A DNA stretch of 64,000 nt from Tubulanus polymorphus (Eukaryota; Nemertea; Palaeonemertea; Tubulaniformes; Tubulanidae). Made by a program: the position numbers and the translations under genes. Of the stretch, positions 45,640 through 59,386 are shown piece after piece. The stretch spans positions 3,442,072-3,506,071 of the forward strand of contig NC_134034.1 of assembly GCF_964204645.1 (NCBI RefSeq), read 5' to 3'. Within the stretch, counting starts at the first letter, position 1. Each line of letters begins with the position of its first letter. Below the pieces are notes generated by a model. That model was not told the origin of the DNA. It saw only the letters and a list, made by a program, of their open reading frames with translations, and made no database searches.

Positions 45640-48600
45640 TTATTTTATTGGTTGTTGTTTTCTGCGTTTATTTCGAGCTCGTATGGATTTCATATCAATA
45701 GTTAGAATAGTGTAAAGAAGTGGGTTCAGAGTTGAGTTAATGGGCAAGAAAAGAACGGCCAGCCAAGCGGCGACCTGTTCCGGTATCTCGACCGAGAATA
45801 CGGCGCAGAATTGAACGATTATTAACGGTAACCAGCAAAATAAATTACACAAATTGATTACCAAACTGCGTCGAGCTAGAACGAGTTCTGTAGGATCAGC
45901 TCGTCCCGAACTGGACCTGCTTCCGGATACATACTTGTACATCTGCGCGTACGACATCATTATCAGAGTGAGAATGATCGCGTTTAATACAGCGAATATA
46001 GCGAACGAATATTGCCAACCATTGACATCTATAGATATTAAATTCATAGGTAAACAGATACCCGTGCTACCGTAGAAACTATCACCGAAATAAGACGACC
46101 GAGACAGCGGCAGAAAGGCGATCAAACTCAGAAATATCCAGCATAAACAGGAGAGTATCAAAACAATTTTTGAGGATAAAAGCGGGTTACCTGAAAGCGG
46201 ATTGAGGATATTTGAATATCTGAAACGCGTGAGGAGAAGGAGAAATGTTAAAGAGCCTTCGCAAGATATCGTCACCACAATTCCGGCTACGCTGCATAGT
46301 GAACTACGAGTCCAAGTTTCAGAATTCAGAAAATAGACACCTTTATAAACGTAATCAGTTGCAGCGATCATAAACAGATAAACGGACATCAGGAAATCAC
46401 AAAGCGCGATATTAATGATGAGGATATCCGACGATTTATTTTGCGTTTTTGGTAAAACTCGAATCGACCTAAAGCGAAATAAAATAACTGCAATGTTGGA
46501 AACGCAAGAAAAACAAGCGATGATCCAGACAACAGCTCCGAGAACAGTGTTCTCAATGAGGTCTGAGCACGATGAGAATTGGTCAGGATCCGGGAGACAC
46601 CGGTCAATATTCGGTACCATACAACAGAATTTATACGCATCAGAAGCGAGAAAATACAAAGACGTCAGATTATCGAAGATATTATTTTCCACAGAGATTA
46701 TCCGGGAATTGTTGGTAAAATCAAGAACTCCCAGTGAAATCAACCCAGAAAACGCGTATCTGGATATTGAATTTATTGCGTTATTGCTGATGTTCAAGTA
46801 TTTCAGCGCTGGTAGGCCTCGGAATACGTTACGAGTAAGAACCGATATAGAGAGACCGTGCAGATCGATAACCGGTAGTGACGTCAAACCATTGAAGCTC
46901 CCATCGTACAAATATCTCAGCGGATTTCCAGCGAGTAAAAGTTGCTTTAAATTGTTTAAACCGGTGAATGTATCAACATGTAGTGATACTAGACGATTAT
47001 GCGACAGATCTAGTGTATTTAGATTGCGTAGATTAGAAAACGCGTTGGAGACAATGTCAGATAATTCATTACGTGAAATAATGAGTGTGAAAAGGTATAA
47101 ATAAGGGGAAAATGTCGATTCATTGAATCTAACTTGGTTATTTGATAAAATCAAAACTCGAGTCGACTCGGCAAAAATGCCGGTAATATCTGATAAAAGG
47201 GCGTTTTTACAATTAATGAAACGACCTTGGCATTTACAATACTTAGGACAGATGACGTCACAGTAGGCCTCGTCATCCGAGTTATGTTTACAATTGACGA
47301 CACCATCGCAAACTTCCAACTGAGGAATACATCTGTGTTCATCACCGCATTTAAACATTCCTGGACACGAAAACGTTTCACAATTCATTTCATCTTCTGA
47401 ATGAGGACAATCTGATCGACCATCGCACACGTGTCTAATCGGTATACAGTAAGACGATGGACATTTCACTGTACCAGCTGGACATTCAAACTCATTACAA
47501 TGCAATAAATGTTCGAGTCTTCTACAAACAGGAAAACCTGTCGGCATTCTTTCTAGAATACATCTTTCTTTTCTCGAATAACAATGAGGAGAATTGAATG
47601 AACATCTTTGTTCATCTGATTCTGTACAGAGTGAAGTGAAATTGGTCGTGCAGTAGTTCTCCGTATTGCAGTGATCTTTTGGTTTAATTGTTATGTTGGT
47701 CGTTACTATTTCATCTTCTTCGAGGTCCCCGCCACAATCTACAACACCGTCCCGATACAACAGAGAACTGATACATTCACCATTTACACACAGAAACCCG
47801 TTACATTTGTCCGAAGAGCAGCCGATCTCATCGGATTTATCTTTGCAATCAACCAGTCCATCACATCGTTTATATTTACTCACACATTGTCCATTGTCAC
47901 ACGTAAATTGTGCGGAGGAACATGAAGTATGATAGCACGAGTTCTCATCTGATCCGTCAGCGCAATCTCGTACAAAATCACACAAATTACTCACTGATAT
48001 AACTCTCAGTCCGTCTGAACACTGGAATTTACTGTGTGAGTTTATACCCGAACAATCGAGTTCGTCCTCACCGTGTTGACAGTCGTTTCTAGTGTCACAT
48101 ACGCGATGGTCGCTGATACATCTGTGATCGTTACATTGAAACTGCCACGATTTACATCCTCTCATAGAAGCTAGCTCTTCATTAGTAACATCATAGGAAC
48201 ATAGCACGGAATGCGCTACATCTGTTACATTATCGAAGGCAGTCATTGACCATTTCACCGTTTTAATATATGTTATCCAATCTCTAAATACTTCTGGCTT
48301 TATTGCCATAATTTTTCCGATTGTATGATTTGTCAGTATAGCGCCATATTGATGCTGATAGTGGAAAACATTTATCAAATACTGAATGTCAAAATTAGTT
48401 TTTATTTTACCTACGTCACCACCAATTTTCAGACACATTTCCGTGGCTCTCAGGGTTGTTAGGCTTTGAGTGTGGAGCGTTCCCCAGGCCGTAAGTATCT
48501 GATAGCAATGCGCTTCTATATGAATCCACCCTTTTAGACACGTAGAGTTGAATCGTTCGAAGTTGTTCCGTCTTATTTCAGTTGTATCGTTTTGCGAAGA

Positions 48601-51600
48601 TGCGTTAGAGTCGTTTCTTTCTGTTTCACAAATGAATGTCGTATGCGTTTGTATGATTTGACACGGGAATCGAACCCAGTTCGCCGATCCTCGTGGATTA
48701 TTCAGTATCATCGCCGTGCACGGCATATTGACGTCATTTATCGGTTGTGTTTTTAACGGAGATATCAATCCTAAAATGACATCTGGTATTGTTTCATTAA
48801 CAACAGGTTTAAACCACTCTGTGTAACTTAACGGTTTACCATCAGACCACGAGTAATAACCACTGGACTCCTTTAAAAAAGACAAACTAACCCTTTGTAT
48901 ACATTCAATAGTGAATATTCCTTTAGAATTATAAGAGGATTATTTGATCATTATTTTGAAGTTTCTATGAGATGACGATTTGATAAATGGATCGTTATTT
49001 ACCTGCCATTTTAATCCAATCATCACAATAAGCGCCGTCTGTGAATATGCCTCATGAAGCAGTTCTGTAGCGAACAGCTTTTTAACGACCATCATTTCAT
49101 GTTGAGAGTTGATACTGAGAAGATGTCCTCCATATTTCTGTCGACAGTAATTTTCCGCGGTCTCCCAATTCATACGTTCTCGTTTGATGTATCTGATACA
49201 CGAAACACCAGAATCTAGAAAATCTGATCGGCAGCCATTGATTCGATGTTTCATTAAAGGCGATTGTTCTAAAGTGTATTGAATTTGAAATATCGGACTA
49301 TAATCAGTTGACAGCTCAAAATATACGTCATACCCGAGTAGACTGTACAACACAAGTCCAGGAACTGCGTTATTTTCACATATATTTGTTATATGACGGG
49401 TTTGCGCAAACGTAGAAAATGGATCGTTTGGATCGTCAAATATTTTGATGATTTGTGTTAGTAATATTGATTCCCTAACGCGGTAGGAAAGAGATTTAGT
49501 GCACGATGTTTGTCCGATGAATTTAAACAGAAATCTGATATAATGATTGATACTTTTGTCAGTAGGATTAGTAAATTCAAAGAATTTTGAAGTTGTAGCA
49601 GATGGTAATCCTGGGAAGTTCAATGATTGGACGAGTCCACAAAAATCATTATTTGCGCCCCCACCTCTAAAACCTGGACTCGATTGACCTTTCTTCAATT
49701 TCTGACATTTACGTCGTAATACAATCATTAGTGCTGACCTCCAGAATTCATATTTAGTTCGTAATGATTCCAAGTGGTTTAACACGAGACTGGTATTCAG
49801 CACGTGACTATCGAGACTTATCGCTGAACATGGATTCATTGATCCACGATAACATCTGTCGATTTGATATTTATGATCTGAAAATACGTTTATATTTTCT
49901 ATCGGTAGGCGTCGATTTTCAGGTGTGATGACGAGGCAATGTGACGTCATAGTAATGCGGCGTTCTCCTTGCCGTAGGACATACCCGTCACAGTCCGTTG
50001 GACCTAAGTTGAGGTAAGCTCCAGCTGTAACTAGTTTATCATCCCAGTTGTATGCGTATGTTACTAAAGTCACCGGTCCTCCTGATGTAATCAGACTGAC
50101 AACAGATCGACCATAGTTTCCCCAACCAGCTGGACAATACGGACCATAACGTCTGGCTGTAAAATTACCACCATCATAGATATAAAATCCAGCTCTCTCG
50201 CAATTCTCTGATAAAACGTTTAGCACTAGTTTATCCTCATAGATGGCGACCTTCGAGTTGAGTGCAAATCTGATTATACGGTATTGTAATTTTGGTTTCG
50301 AATATCTGGGGATGATACCAGAATATGCCACTTTATGACGGTATGATATCTACAAAAGATGCAAACGTGAAACAAATCATCAATATTTCATGAATATATG
50401 ATACCTTATTCAACTGTACCGACTTTGCCGTGAAATTGTTAACGATTTCCATGTTTGATAGTTTCGATAACGATATAACGACTTCAGTGATCAATCATCG
50501 TAATAAAAACAAACGCAAATCATTACGATAAAATCACGACATATTTTAATGCTTTTTACTCACTTTTTTGTTTTCAATTTTGACGTCTGTTTCCCTTAAT
50601 GATTCTATTTTGTAGTCGATCAACGTTGAATTTCTAATCGATTTCCCGACCGAATTCTCTGATAACAGTAAACACAATATCACGAGAAGTCCGTTAGATT
50701 CTACATTTAAAGATTCCAGGTAGTTTTTACCGAGTAAAATATCAGTTCCGACAACTGTTAAACCTTCCAGTTTATAAACACCAATGACGTCACCGGAAAT
50801 GACGATATCACGTGTCCAGTTGAAGACGACGTACTGCAGTATTTCAGTTGTAATACACCAGCAGTATAAGCGTTTAGACTGAGTTATTACGTGCGGCTTA
50901 ATACCAGGAATGAGCACTCCGGATTCGTTTTTATAGATCGGAATCGATGGATTAGAAATATTCCAATCTGATATTCTGTACAATTTTACTGATAAATTAG
51001 TTTTGAGAGATAAACCGGGCTGTTTTGTTGAAAAATTAATGAAAGCTTTGTTAGTTTTCGTGTAAATAGAGATGGGCGGATGTCCGGTTTGTTCTTGTAT
51101 ATTCAGTATAGGTTCACTCGTGTTCCATCCGTCATAAATCTGAACGGTCGTATGTAAACCTGGTTTCTTTAATCTAAAATCTATTTTCTCAAAAGTCAAA
51201 TTCATGCCAAAACCCTCTGGTATCGCGGACCACTCGAGCTGGAGGAGGCGACAATAGCTATCCATATCGATGGCAAATTTGTAACCAGTTTTAAAAGTTT
51301 GTAATCGTTTTATTTTGTACGACCTACAGTCGTGAACAGTTTTCAGATGATCGCGTTCTTCTTCCAAACGATAATATACATAAACTCGACTTCCTTTCAC
51401 AACATCATTTACATCACTCTTAAACATCAACGATAATGAATTACTGCGGTAAATATCTAATTGTTTTCCACCGCCGCACAGTAAGTTATCAGAATCGCTG
51501 ATGTGAAGATAGTTATCTCTACAGAATAAAGACGGCTCGATGTCGTAGTAAACTTGGATATGGAAGGTACCCGGTAAAGAGCTGTTGATGAACCAATGGC

Positions 51601-51796
51601 ATTCAACACCGCGCTTAAACGAAGGATAATTCGGTGAAAGGATGTAACCGGACGTAGAACCGAGTGAAAACCACGTATTGTTACACTGTGAACTGACAGT
51701 TACAGACGGTTGATCGGTAGAGATCCAATCAGTCGTCTGAACCGTCGACAGTTTCACTAGTAGAACGAGTAATAACGTCAAGAGACAGCGCGTCAT
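45640..51796 (-). CDS. CUB/C-lectin/LDLa/LRR 7TM receptor 2 (GRL101-like)
   Basis: Exons, transcribed leftward: 51796-50564, 50349-49003 and 48870-45640, all phase 0, giving about 1936 residues. The chosen ATG begins the signal peptide MTRCLLTLLLVLLVKLSTVQ; 19 upstream in-frame codons are probably leader. Domains follow the same order as receptor 1: CUB (CNNTWFSLGSTSGYILSPNY), CUB-like, split C-type lectin (WETAENYCRQKYGGHLLSIN; WSDGKPLSYTEW), degenerate lectin unit, LDLa repeats (CNDHRCISDHRVCDTRNDC and others), LRR cap CPKYCKC, LRRs, 7TM with NPLLY. Intron positions and phases match receptor 1 exactly, so the two are duplicates; in the 7TM part roughly two residues in three agree by eye. 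The DRY position reads FRY. Likely a surface receptor for a protein or glycan ligand; G-protein choice unknown. Confidence 0.88.
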
Positions 51797-52199
51797 GGTG
51801 ACGTTCTCCTCGATCAGTCTAACTGTAACCCCAGTGAGGAGATTCCAATCCAATTAGAGTTAGGCGTTTCCCGGTGAATATAGGGATGAGATGGATTACA
51901 CAGCGCTCGTTAAAAAGATACTCTATACTCTACGAAACTGAATTAATGATGAACTAGAGTTGAACAAAATGTGAAAAAGTAACTCGATATTTAATGCTGA
52001 GTCAGTTTAATGAAACAGTATTTCAAAACGGTATCTCTTCACTAAAGAAGTGATAATTTCGAAATGTTCTGTTAGTACGGTATTATAGTATGTCCACATT
52101 TTATTACACGTATCAATGAGTTTTCGCAATAAAATAAGGCAATTTTCTTGAACAGAAAATCTTTGCGTAATAGATCACATTTGAAAAATTATTTGAATT
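51797..52199. other. Upstream flank of receptor 2
   Basis: Would contain the promoter and leader of receptor 2; no core element stands out. Confidence 0.35.
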
Positions 52200-53945
52200 A
52201 CAAACGTACCTTGTCTCGTTCACCCAAATATGCCGAGAAAAAGTATTATGAGACTAAATCGCTAGCAAACCCGATATGAAAAAAAATGGAATATCATAAA
52301 CAGTCTGCTTGGAAAATCGTCCAATGATCGGATCAGATTACCTTGCTCTTTCAAAAGGAACGGTATCATTGTTGATGGCTACGAAAATATCGCTAATGAA
52401 TTTAATTCATTCTTTGTAAATGTTGGTAGCAACCTAGCCAATCAAATACCAGATACAGGTGTCCACTTCAGTGAATATCTGTCAGATCCAGTAAATGAAA
52501 ACTTTTTCTTTTTCCCGACCCACCCTCTGATGAAATTAGTCAGATTGTAAATGATTTCTCACCCAGCGAAGGCGCTGGTGCTGATGGTATCTCTGTAGAA
52601 GTAGAACCGGTGAACTGAAGGTAGCGCGTCCACTGTATAGCTGGCAATAGTGACTTTTTTGATAATTACAGACCGATATCCGTTCTGCCTTGCTTTTCTA
52701 AAATTCTCGCAAAGATAGTGTATAATCGATTAACAGAATATTGTAACAAGTTTCATATCATTCAACCAAACCTGTTTGGCTTTCGAAAAAACTATCCAAC
52801 TGCCATGGCCTTAACCTTGATAAGTGACGAAATTTCACTAAATTTAGAAGAAAACAAATTAACTATTAGGGTATTCTTAGATTTATCAAAAGCCTTCGAC
52901 ACCGTTGATCACGAAATGCTATTAAGAAAATTATGTTTTTATGGGATAAGATGCGTCTCGAACAACTGGTTTGAAAACTATTTGAAGAATAGAAAACAAT
53001 TCGTTCAAATTCAAAATTACAAATCCTCGTTATGTACTGTTAAAACTGGAGTACTCCAAGGCTCGATTTTAGGTCCCTTGCTTTTTTTTATTATATGTGA
53101 ATGACTGTATTAAATTTTCTAATGTATTAAAACTTGTATTGTTTGCTGATGAAACGTTTATAGTGGCATTAATTTAGACAGATTAGTACGTACAGTAAAC
53201 ATTGAATTATCAAAATTGTACACCTGGTTTCAAACAAACAGATTGTAATTAAATGTAAAGAAGATGTCATTCAGTAAACTCTTGATTGAAACATATAACT
53301 TAAGAATATCAATTAATAACATAGAGATTGAACAAGTCAATGTCACAAATTTTCTTGGAGTTCTTATTCACAGAAATCTAACCTGGGACGATCAAATAAG
53401 ATCAATTGAAAAAAAAGTTTCTCGAAGCATTTGTATAATAAATTGAGTAGAATATAAGCTGCCAGTGAGTTCTCTTCGTACCCTTTATTTGTCGCTATCG
53501 ATCCTTACCTCCAGTATTGTAACTTAGTTTGGGGACGAAATTTAGAAATTATAAACTTCAGCCATTGATTGTATTGCAAAAAGAGTTATTAGGCTAATTT
53601 CTAATTCCTATTATTTGGCGCACACTGACCCTATATTCAAACGGTTAAATATCCTCGTGCTCAAAGATATTAATAAACTTCAGCTAGGTACTTTTATCTA
53701 CAGATTTGTCCACTCTGAATTACCGAAATCATTCGAAAATTATTGGAGCCAAAATTTTCAAATCCACAGTCATAATACTCGGCGACGTCAAGATTTACAA
53801 ACACTTTCTTACAATAGTCAAAGAAGAAAATTTTCAGTAAAAGTATCCGGCCCTTTACTTTGGAATAACATCAGTGAAAATCTAAAAGACCTGGAAAATT
53901 CTAAACTGTTCCTGGGAAATCATAGAAAGCAACTTTGTGCTTGAT
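52200..53945 (+). pseudogene. Decayed non-LTR retrotransposon (LINE)
   Basis: Pieces of a reverse transcriptase in shifting frames: PISVLPCFSKILAKIVYNRL, then VFLDLSKAFDTVDHEMLLRK and TGVLQGSILGPLLFF (52718-53104), a catalytic box reading FADET where YADD is expected, then FLGVLIHRNLTWDDQI (about 53350) and a C-terminal region with GPLLWNNISENLKD up to 53944. Several stops and frameshifts and the altered catalytic box show it is dead. A CR1/Jockey-like clade is likely. It lies upstream of receptor 2 in divergent orientation. Confidence 0.85.
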
Positions 53946-54539
53946 TACATTATAAAGTTATCCTCTAATTCAAACTAAATTTATAGTTATTGAAACATAA
54001 CAGAAAAACAACTGGCTTATTAAATGATTACATCTTAATCAAGCTGTAATCATAGTTTACTATGTGTGCATTTTGTGTGTTTAAGGGTTGACTGCGAGCA
54101 TATTTTCTTCTTTATTGCATTTCTCTTTTCTTCTCCTTCACTTTTCTCTTTTGAGGGAACTGTTTTATATAAACTATTTCTTAGTTTCTACAGGCCCCTA
54201 GAACAAGCGGTCCGAAGTACAAAATATCGATCGAGGGCCAACTGACGTCCAATATGGCGCCGGTGGAATTCGGGTGCATTGAAGTCTATACGGGCTAGTA
54301 GGGACTCGAATTTTATCTTCCTGCCCGTGGCGAATATACGAGTTCGTTAAGGCTCCACGCGATCAAAATCAAACAGCGAGCCAAAAACAACAAATGATTC
54401 TACCATTATCGTATGTTTATTTTGGAAACACCGAGACGACAAATAGGAAAATAATATGGAGAATAATTTGAATTTTCTACTAAGAATTTGTAATGGTGAG
54501 AGAAGAATGCAAAGCTATGGAGAAAATGGTCCATCACCA
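53946..54539. other. Intergenic, nothing recognised
   Basis: Includes the LINE 3' flank and pyrimidine-rich sequence near 54105-54190. No gene seen. Confidence 0.4.
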
Positions 54540-54835
54540 CAGACCAGATGGCGCAACAAAACACTCAGTTATACGTAGTGAAAATAATTTCATTTTCAAT
54601 GAACTTTGAACGGGATTTTCGGCTCCCGAATGGAAATGTTGTCATCAAATATATATATATAAGATTTACGTTGCCAATAAGTGTATGGTATAGTTTTATT
54701 AGAAATTGATTTACTAACGAGAAAAATTGACTCGAGTCTAATTGAAATGTATGTAGATGAAATTGAAGCGCGGTAACCGAGTAAAACCACTAGCGACACC
54801 TGGCGGATCCTCGCCTGCCATACGCGGGATCCTCG
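54540..54835 (+). repeat. Dispersed repeat, copy 2
   Basis: Homologous to 43125-43440 in the same orientation. Its tail, CCACTAGCGACACCTGGCGG, recurs in part near 20205 and 40605 and so marks a dispersed family. A short TA run lies at 54648-54660. Confidence 0.6.
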
Positions 54836-55223
54836 AGTAGAAGTGCCGATGACCCGTTGAGATTGAACAATTCTTGATCAGTTGGATTGATCAATTAGAT
54901 ATAAATTATGCCGTTGATAGAAATCAAAATGATGCGGTGAAAAATGAAAAAATTATACGCCCTGGCGCGAAAGTGACATTTATATGATGTATTATGATAT
55001 CAAAACATGCATTGACCTATTTCCGATGAACACGTGAAATTCGAAGTTAGCCACAAAAGAAGGTTTTGCATCGGGATGGGGCGTAACAGTATTTACGTCG
55101 TGACATCCGAGCCGTTACCTAGAGCCCTCCTTGGCAGTGGGTGCTGCTGCATGTAATAACCGTGCTCTGCTTGTGTTTATCTTATAATTGCGAGATGAAC
55201 AAAACCTCAAAAGGAAAGCGCAA
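54836..55223. other. 3' flank of methuselah-like GPCR
   Basis: Probably 3' UTR and spacer. No gene or repeat recognised. Confidence 0.35.
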
Positions 55224-58200
55224 CTATTTAGATGTTTTGCTAATGCACCAGTTGCTCGATAGAATTAGTTTCAACGCACGTGGTCTGAACACAAAATAAG
55301 TAAATAGGAAAATATCGGAGGCTGCGTTAAAACCCAGAAATAGATACTGCATGATGACGTCATTGAATAAGTATCGCTCCACTGAATCTGAAACCCAGAT
55401 CGCGGATATCAAAACCGTTAAACACACAGCCGATGTGAATTCAAATTTACTGCAGCGCCTCCTGGCGGTAGATTTCTCACAATCATCGTCTGGAGAGGGA
55501 GTTGTGAGGATATTTTTCAAGATGGCCACGAAGCAGGCGAAATTGATGATTACGGTTGCCGCAAGGGGCGCTATCAGCGCGAACAGATAGGCGTTTCGGT
55601 CGCTGATCCAACAAGCTTTAGGATGCGTGGCGTAGAATGTTGGATAGGTTCTGAAATACAGCAACGCAAATACGGCCGTTAGAACCACGGGTACGCCGTA
55701 GGCGTAGAAAATAAAGATGGCGCCACGAGTGAATATTTTAGTCGCGTAGATACCGAGGGAATTGACCCAGAAGAAGACAACCAACCAAGCGCAGTGATTA
55801 CAGATAGAAATGGCGATGCAGGCCGCGTTTCCCCATTCAGGGGCGAAATAAGACATGAGAAGCAAACCCTGAGCCGCCAATAGAGCGATAGCTATGTTTA
55901 TAATGAATAAGGATAGGCCATCGGAACGGAGATGCGCGTGCGCCGTATAAATTATCAGGGTGACCAAAAGCAACGCGAGGGATATTGAAATAATGAGAAT
56001 CTTCTGAAAATGTGTTACTCTCAGACGAGTGGTTTCCGAAGCGCAAATATGAACCTCGTAGCTGGTTGAATCTACGTAGTACGTTGGGTATTTGACATCT
56101 ACGTCGCTTTTCAAACTGATGGTCTCATCCGTATTGAATTGAACGTCCGCTAGGGGCGCTGTATTGATCGAGCACGCTTCGAAACGCGCTTCGATCGGGT
56201 TACAGAACCGAAGGGTGATTATATGATCTGTGACGTTGCCGAATAGACGAATCGACGACCAACGATCAAGCCCCGCGGCCCCGGCGGCTGACGAGACTCT
56301 CTCCAGATAATCGTCAGTTACGTTCATTTCACTTTTGCGGCCAAAGTCGCACGTGAAATCGCCGCCGATCAGAGACAGGTCGAATTTCATTGCGATCGCG
56401 TGGAACTCCCCGAAACGTTTCTCCTGTCTGAGAGACAACGCGAACGTTTTCAACACGTCGAAAGCCGCCACGTCAGTCGCCATTGTAACGTTTAGATAGT
56501 AAATCGAATCCCAATCGACCGTCTTCTGTTGTATGCTGTGGCCGTTATCGGGGTAGAAGTACGTGCTCTCGTCATAATATTCGGGGGTCTTAACAGCAAG
56601 AGAAACATTTTCGTAAGGCTGTCGTCGATCATCGCCGGATAAACCCAACCATTCGAGGAATAGCGGAATGTGCAATTCGGCTTGCGTCTCAATGGATTTC
56701 AAATCTTCGCTGATGATAGTCATAAACGTGTAGAAGTCGTCGTGGTACACGTCGAATTCCACCGAAACGTTCGGTTTTCCATGGTTGCCGTCGCTAGGGT
56801 GGCAGTCGTCGCAAAACGGATCCGCCGTACACGAGCCGTTGTACATCACGTGACCGTAACCGCAATGCACCGCGGCGGTGACGTCATTTTCGACGTACGT
56901 TCCAGTTCGGTTGAATCGCCGATGAAAATGAGGCTTATGGGCGTCGTATTCGATTTTGAAAAAGATAGAATCCAGTTTGGCGTCCGGTAAGGTCCCCGTG
57001 CAGACTAGCGACGTGCCGTTTTCGTTCAGTAACTCCGTTCGATTGTACAAGCATTCGTTACAATGTACATTTCGCAGAGTCTGATACCCGTTCGTGGAGT
57101 CGATATGCAGTACAGTATCGAAATATTCGTTACAAAGCGCCGTAGATCGTGAAACCACTGCCTCGGACTTGACGGGGCAACCGACCGCCCTATCCGTGCA
57201 TACTCTAACCAACGCTAAGACACCAGGGTCCCAGCGATAAGGGAATTTAGCTTTTATTTCTTCGCACGTCGGGTCCAAATGTCCTCTGATCTCGGCGAAC
57301 CCGTCGGCCATATCGCCCAGTCCATTCGGACACAAGCTCGTGTCCAATTGCGCGAACGACAACTCGCCGAATCGAACTCCGTTACAGATGGCGCAGTAGG
57401 CGTTTTTGTATACGATTCCGAAGCGATCAGCGACCGGGATTGTCTCATACGTTATCGAGTAAAAGCTAGATTTTGTGGTACATAACCAATAAGACGTATC
57501 GCCGCTGGCGGCCGACGGCGGTGGACAGGAATTAACCATACCTAACGGAAAAGACGGTTGGGGTACGTCCACGCAGCCGATCTGATCGCGAACCGCGTTG
57601 TAGCGTTTGAGAAAGTCGTCGGAGTGGTTACTCGGCGCGCAGGAGGTGTTCGTTAGGTCGGCGTAGGTCAAACAGCAGTCTCCGAACAGTGTACAATACT
57701 CGTCGCAATGGCAGTAGTTGAAATCGAAGTCTGTCGAACACGTTTCGTCTGAACAAGTCGTACGTTTCGGAAAGCACGACGTAGCGTTCCGGTCCTCTGA
57801 AAAAGAAAGTTGAAAATAACCTTTTTGAGGAGGGCGATAGCAAATTGGGCTTAATTTATGAGTTTTTTCAAAACAAGAAAAGAAACAAACTAAACCAAAG
57901 CTACCAGTCGAATAAATAACATTAAGGTCAATCCGGCATCAGAGCAAAATTAGGTCAGTTGATCGAAGATGCGTAGGGCCGGACCCTAAAAATACTACCT
58001 AGAATGAAGAAGAGGTCTCCCTTAAATGTTGCCATAATTCGATGCAATTGGGATGTATTGATTTTCGGTTATATGTATGAAATCCATTGGCCCTGAGAGA
58101 CAGATTGATGATGAAATAACTAGGGATTCCCTGGACTTTTTTGCTTGGATAATGTGAAAACCACCTTGATGCGTAGCTACGGTGCTGGCCTATTAGCCAT

Positions 58201-58926
58201 AAGCAGGATTTCACCTGAATTTACACGCAATATTTAACGGCCTGTTTACATCCTACCATAACTCTCCGGTATCTTACAATTGTTTCAATAATTAAACTAA
58301 ACTCTCGAATTTCTTGCTTTTATTATAGGATATAGAAGATTTTGGAATACTGGTCTGAGCTCATCCAAAGATTTAAAATGACAATTTCTCCGTTCTCAGG
58401 CCACATAGCAACCGCATAAGTCCGTGGCTTTGAGGGCAATGTTAAAAAAGAACGCCGGTTTTAGCAATAATAAAGACCGCGTTTAGTTCAAGCGATTGGT
58501 TTCGTTTTCGTGTTAAAAAGAAAATTCGTCGAGATTGATTGTCATTTATTTTCCAATTGGCAAACAGCCACCAATAACGAAAATCAGCTTTTAACTGGCT
58601 AGCAGAGGATTGAGAATTGAGAATCGGGGGGGGGGGGGGGCAAAAAGACCTAGGCCCCGTTGTACATTCATTATAGAACACAGACGGCGAGCGCATTAAG
58701 CTCAAAGTCTATTATGGGTTACTCCCCAAAGAAAACTTTGAAAATCTATCATTTTCTGAGCTTATAAATCTTATCCCACGACAGAATACAGTTGGTTCGG
58801 GGTCCCTGCATCACCCTAAATCTACCCCTGCTTTGTTTGTGTTAACTTACGTGAATCTGTTGCTTCGGAGGCAGCAATCAGGCATAGGATGATAAACGGC
58901 CCGATACTGGGTCTAATCCGTGCCAT
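55224..58926 (-). CDS. Methuselah-like class B GPCR with somatomedin-B domain
   Basis: Two exons, 58926-58851 and 57796-55224 (donor GTAAGT, acceptor TTTTTCAG, phase 1), give 882 residues. Exon 1 encodes the signal peptide (MARIRPSIGPFIILCLIAAS). Exon 2 opens with a somatomedin-B-like module, CSTDFDFNYCHCDEYC then GDCC. A long cysteine-rich ectodomain follows to about residue 620, then seven membrane helices with LIIYTAHAHLRSD after TM1, ACIAISICNHCAWLVVFFWV as TM3 and ACWISDRNAYLFALI before TM5. This is the adhesion/methuselah type of class B 7TM. No GPS autoproteolysis motif (HLT/S) is seen before TM1 (VHICASETTRLRV), which favours methuselah-like over adhesion GPCR. Ligand unknown. Codons are GC-richer than in the receptor pair. 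Confidence 0.82.
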
Positions 58927-59311
58927 TTTTCTATCCGCACCCGTGGCGCCTGTGCGATGCAGTCTATTTCTGTCCGGTTCCGGTTGTACTCCCGTATAGC
59001 GAAAGATAAGTCGTCGGTTTGACGAATCGGAATGAAAAATAGATTAACATACCACCGGTATGGAAATCCACTTGTACCTATAGGTTTAATCGGTGACCAA
59101 TCAGCGAAAAGTATTTAATAATCATCATCATCATTATCATCCAGTAAACAATAAACAATGGACGATATCAATTATCAAGATTTCAATAACGAATGCGTTT
59201 TACTGTTACCGATCTAATCAAGTACTTGGTTGAGATTAATTATAACGAGGTCGATTGTAATTCTATCTGTGGGCGTTGGCATATTCGTTGATAATGTTTA
59301 CGACAATAGTT
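58927..59311. other. Upstream flank of methuselah-like GPCR
   Basis: Promoter and leader region of the minus-strand gene. A short ATCATC run lies near 59122-59140. No clear core promoter. Confidence 0.35.
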
Positions 59312-59386
59312 TCTTTACCAGCCAGTAGAAGGCCATAAACATCAAAATTATTTTGATGTTTATGGCCTTCTACTGGCTGGTAAAGA
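59312..59386. repeat. Perfect 75-bp palindrome
   Basis: Two 37-nt arms (TCTTTACCAGCCAGTAGAAG onward) are exact inverted copies around a single T at 59349. The lack of a real loop argues against a microRNA precursor. It could be a tiny foldback insertion or a cloning or assembly palindrome. Confidence 0.9.

Noticed and set aside
45062-45705. Poly-(Val-Met) and poly-(Pro-Leu) openings
   Set aside because: Translation of the TAATGG microsatellite.
59312-59386. MicroRNA precursor
   Set aside because: Arms are perfectly complementary with no usable terminal loop and no bulges.
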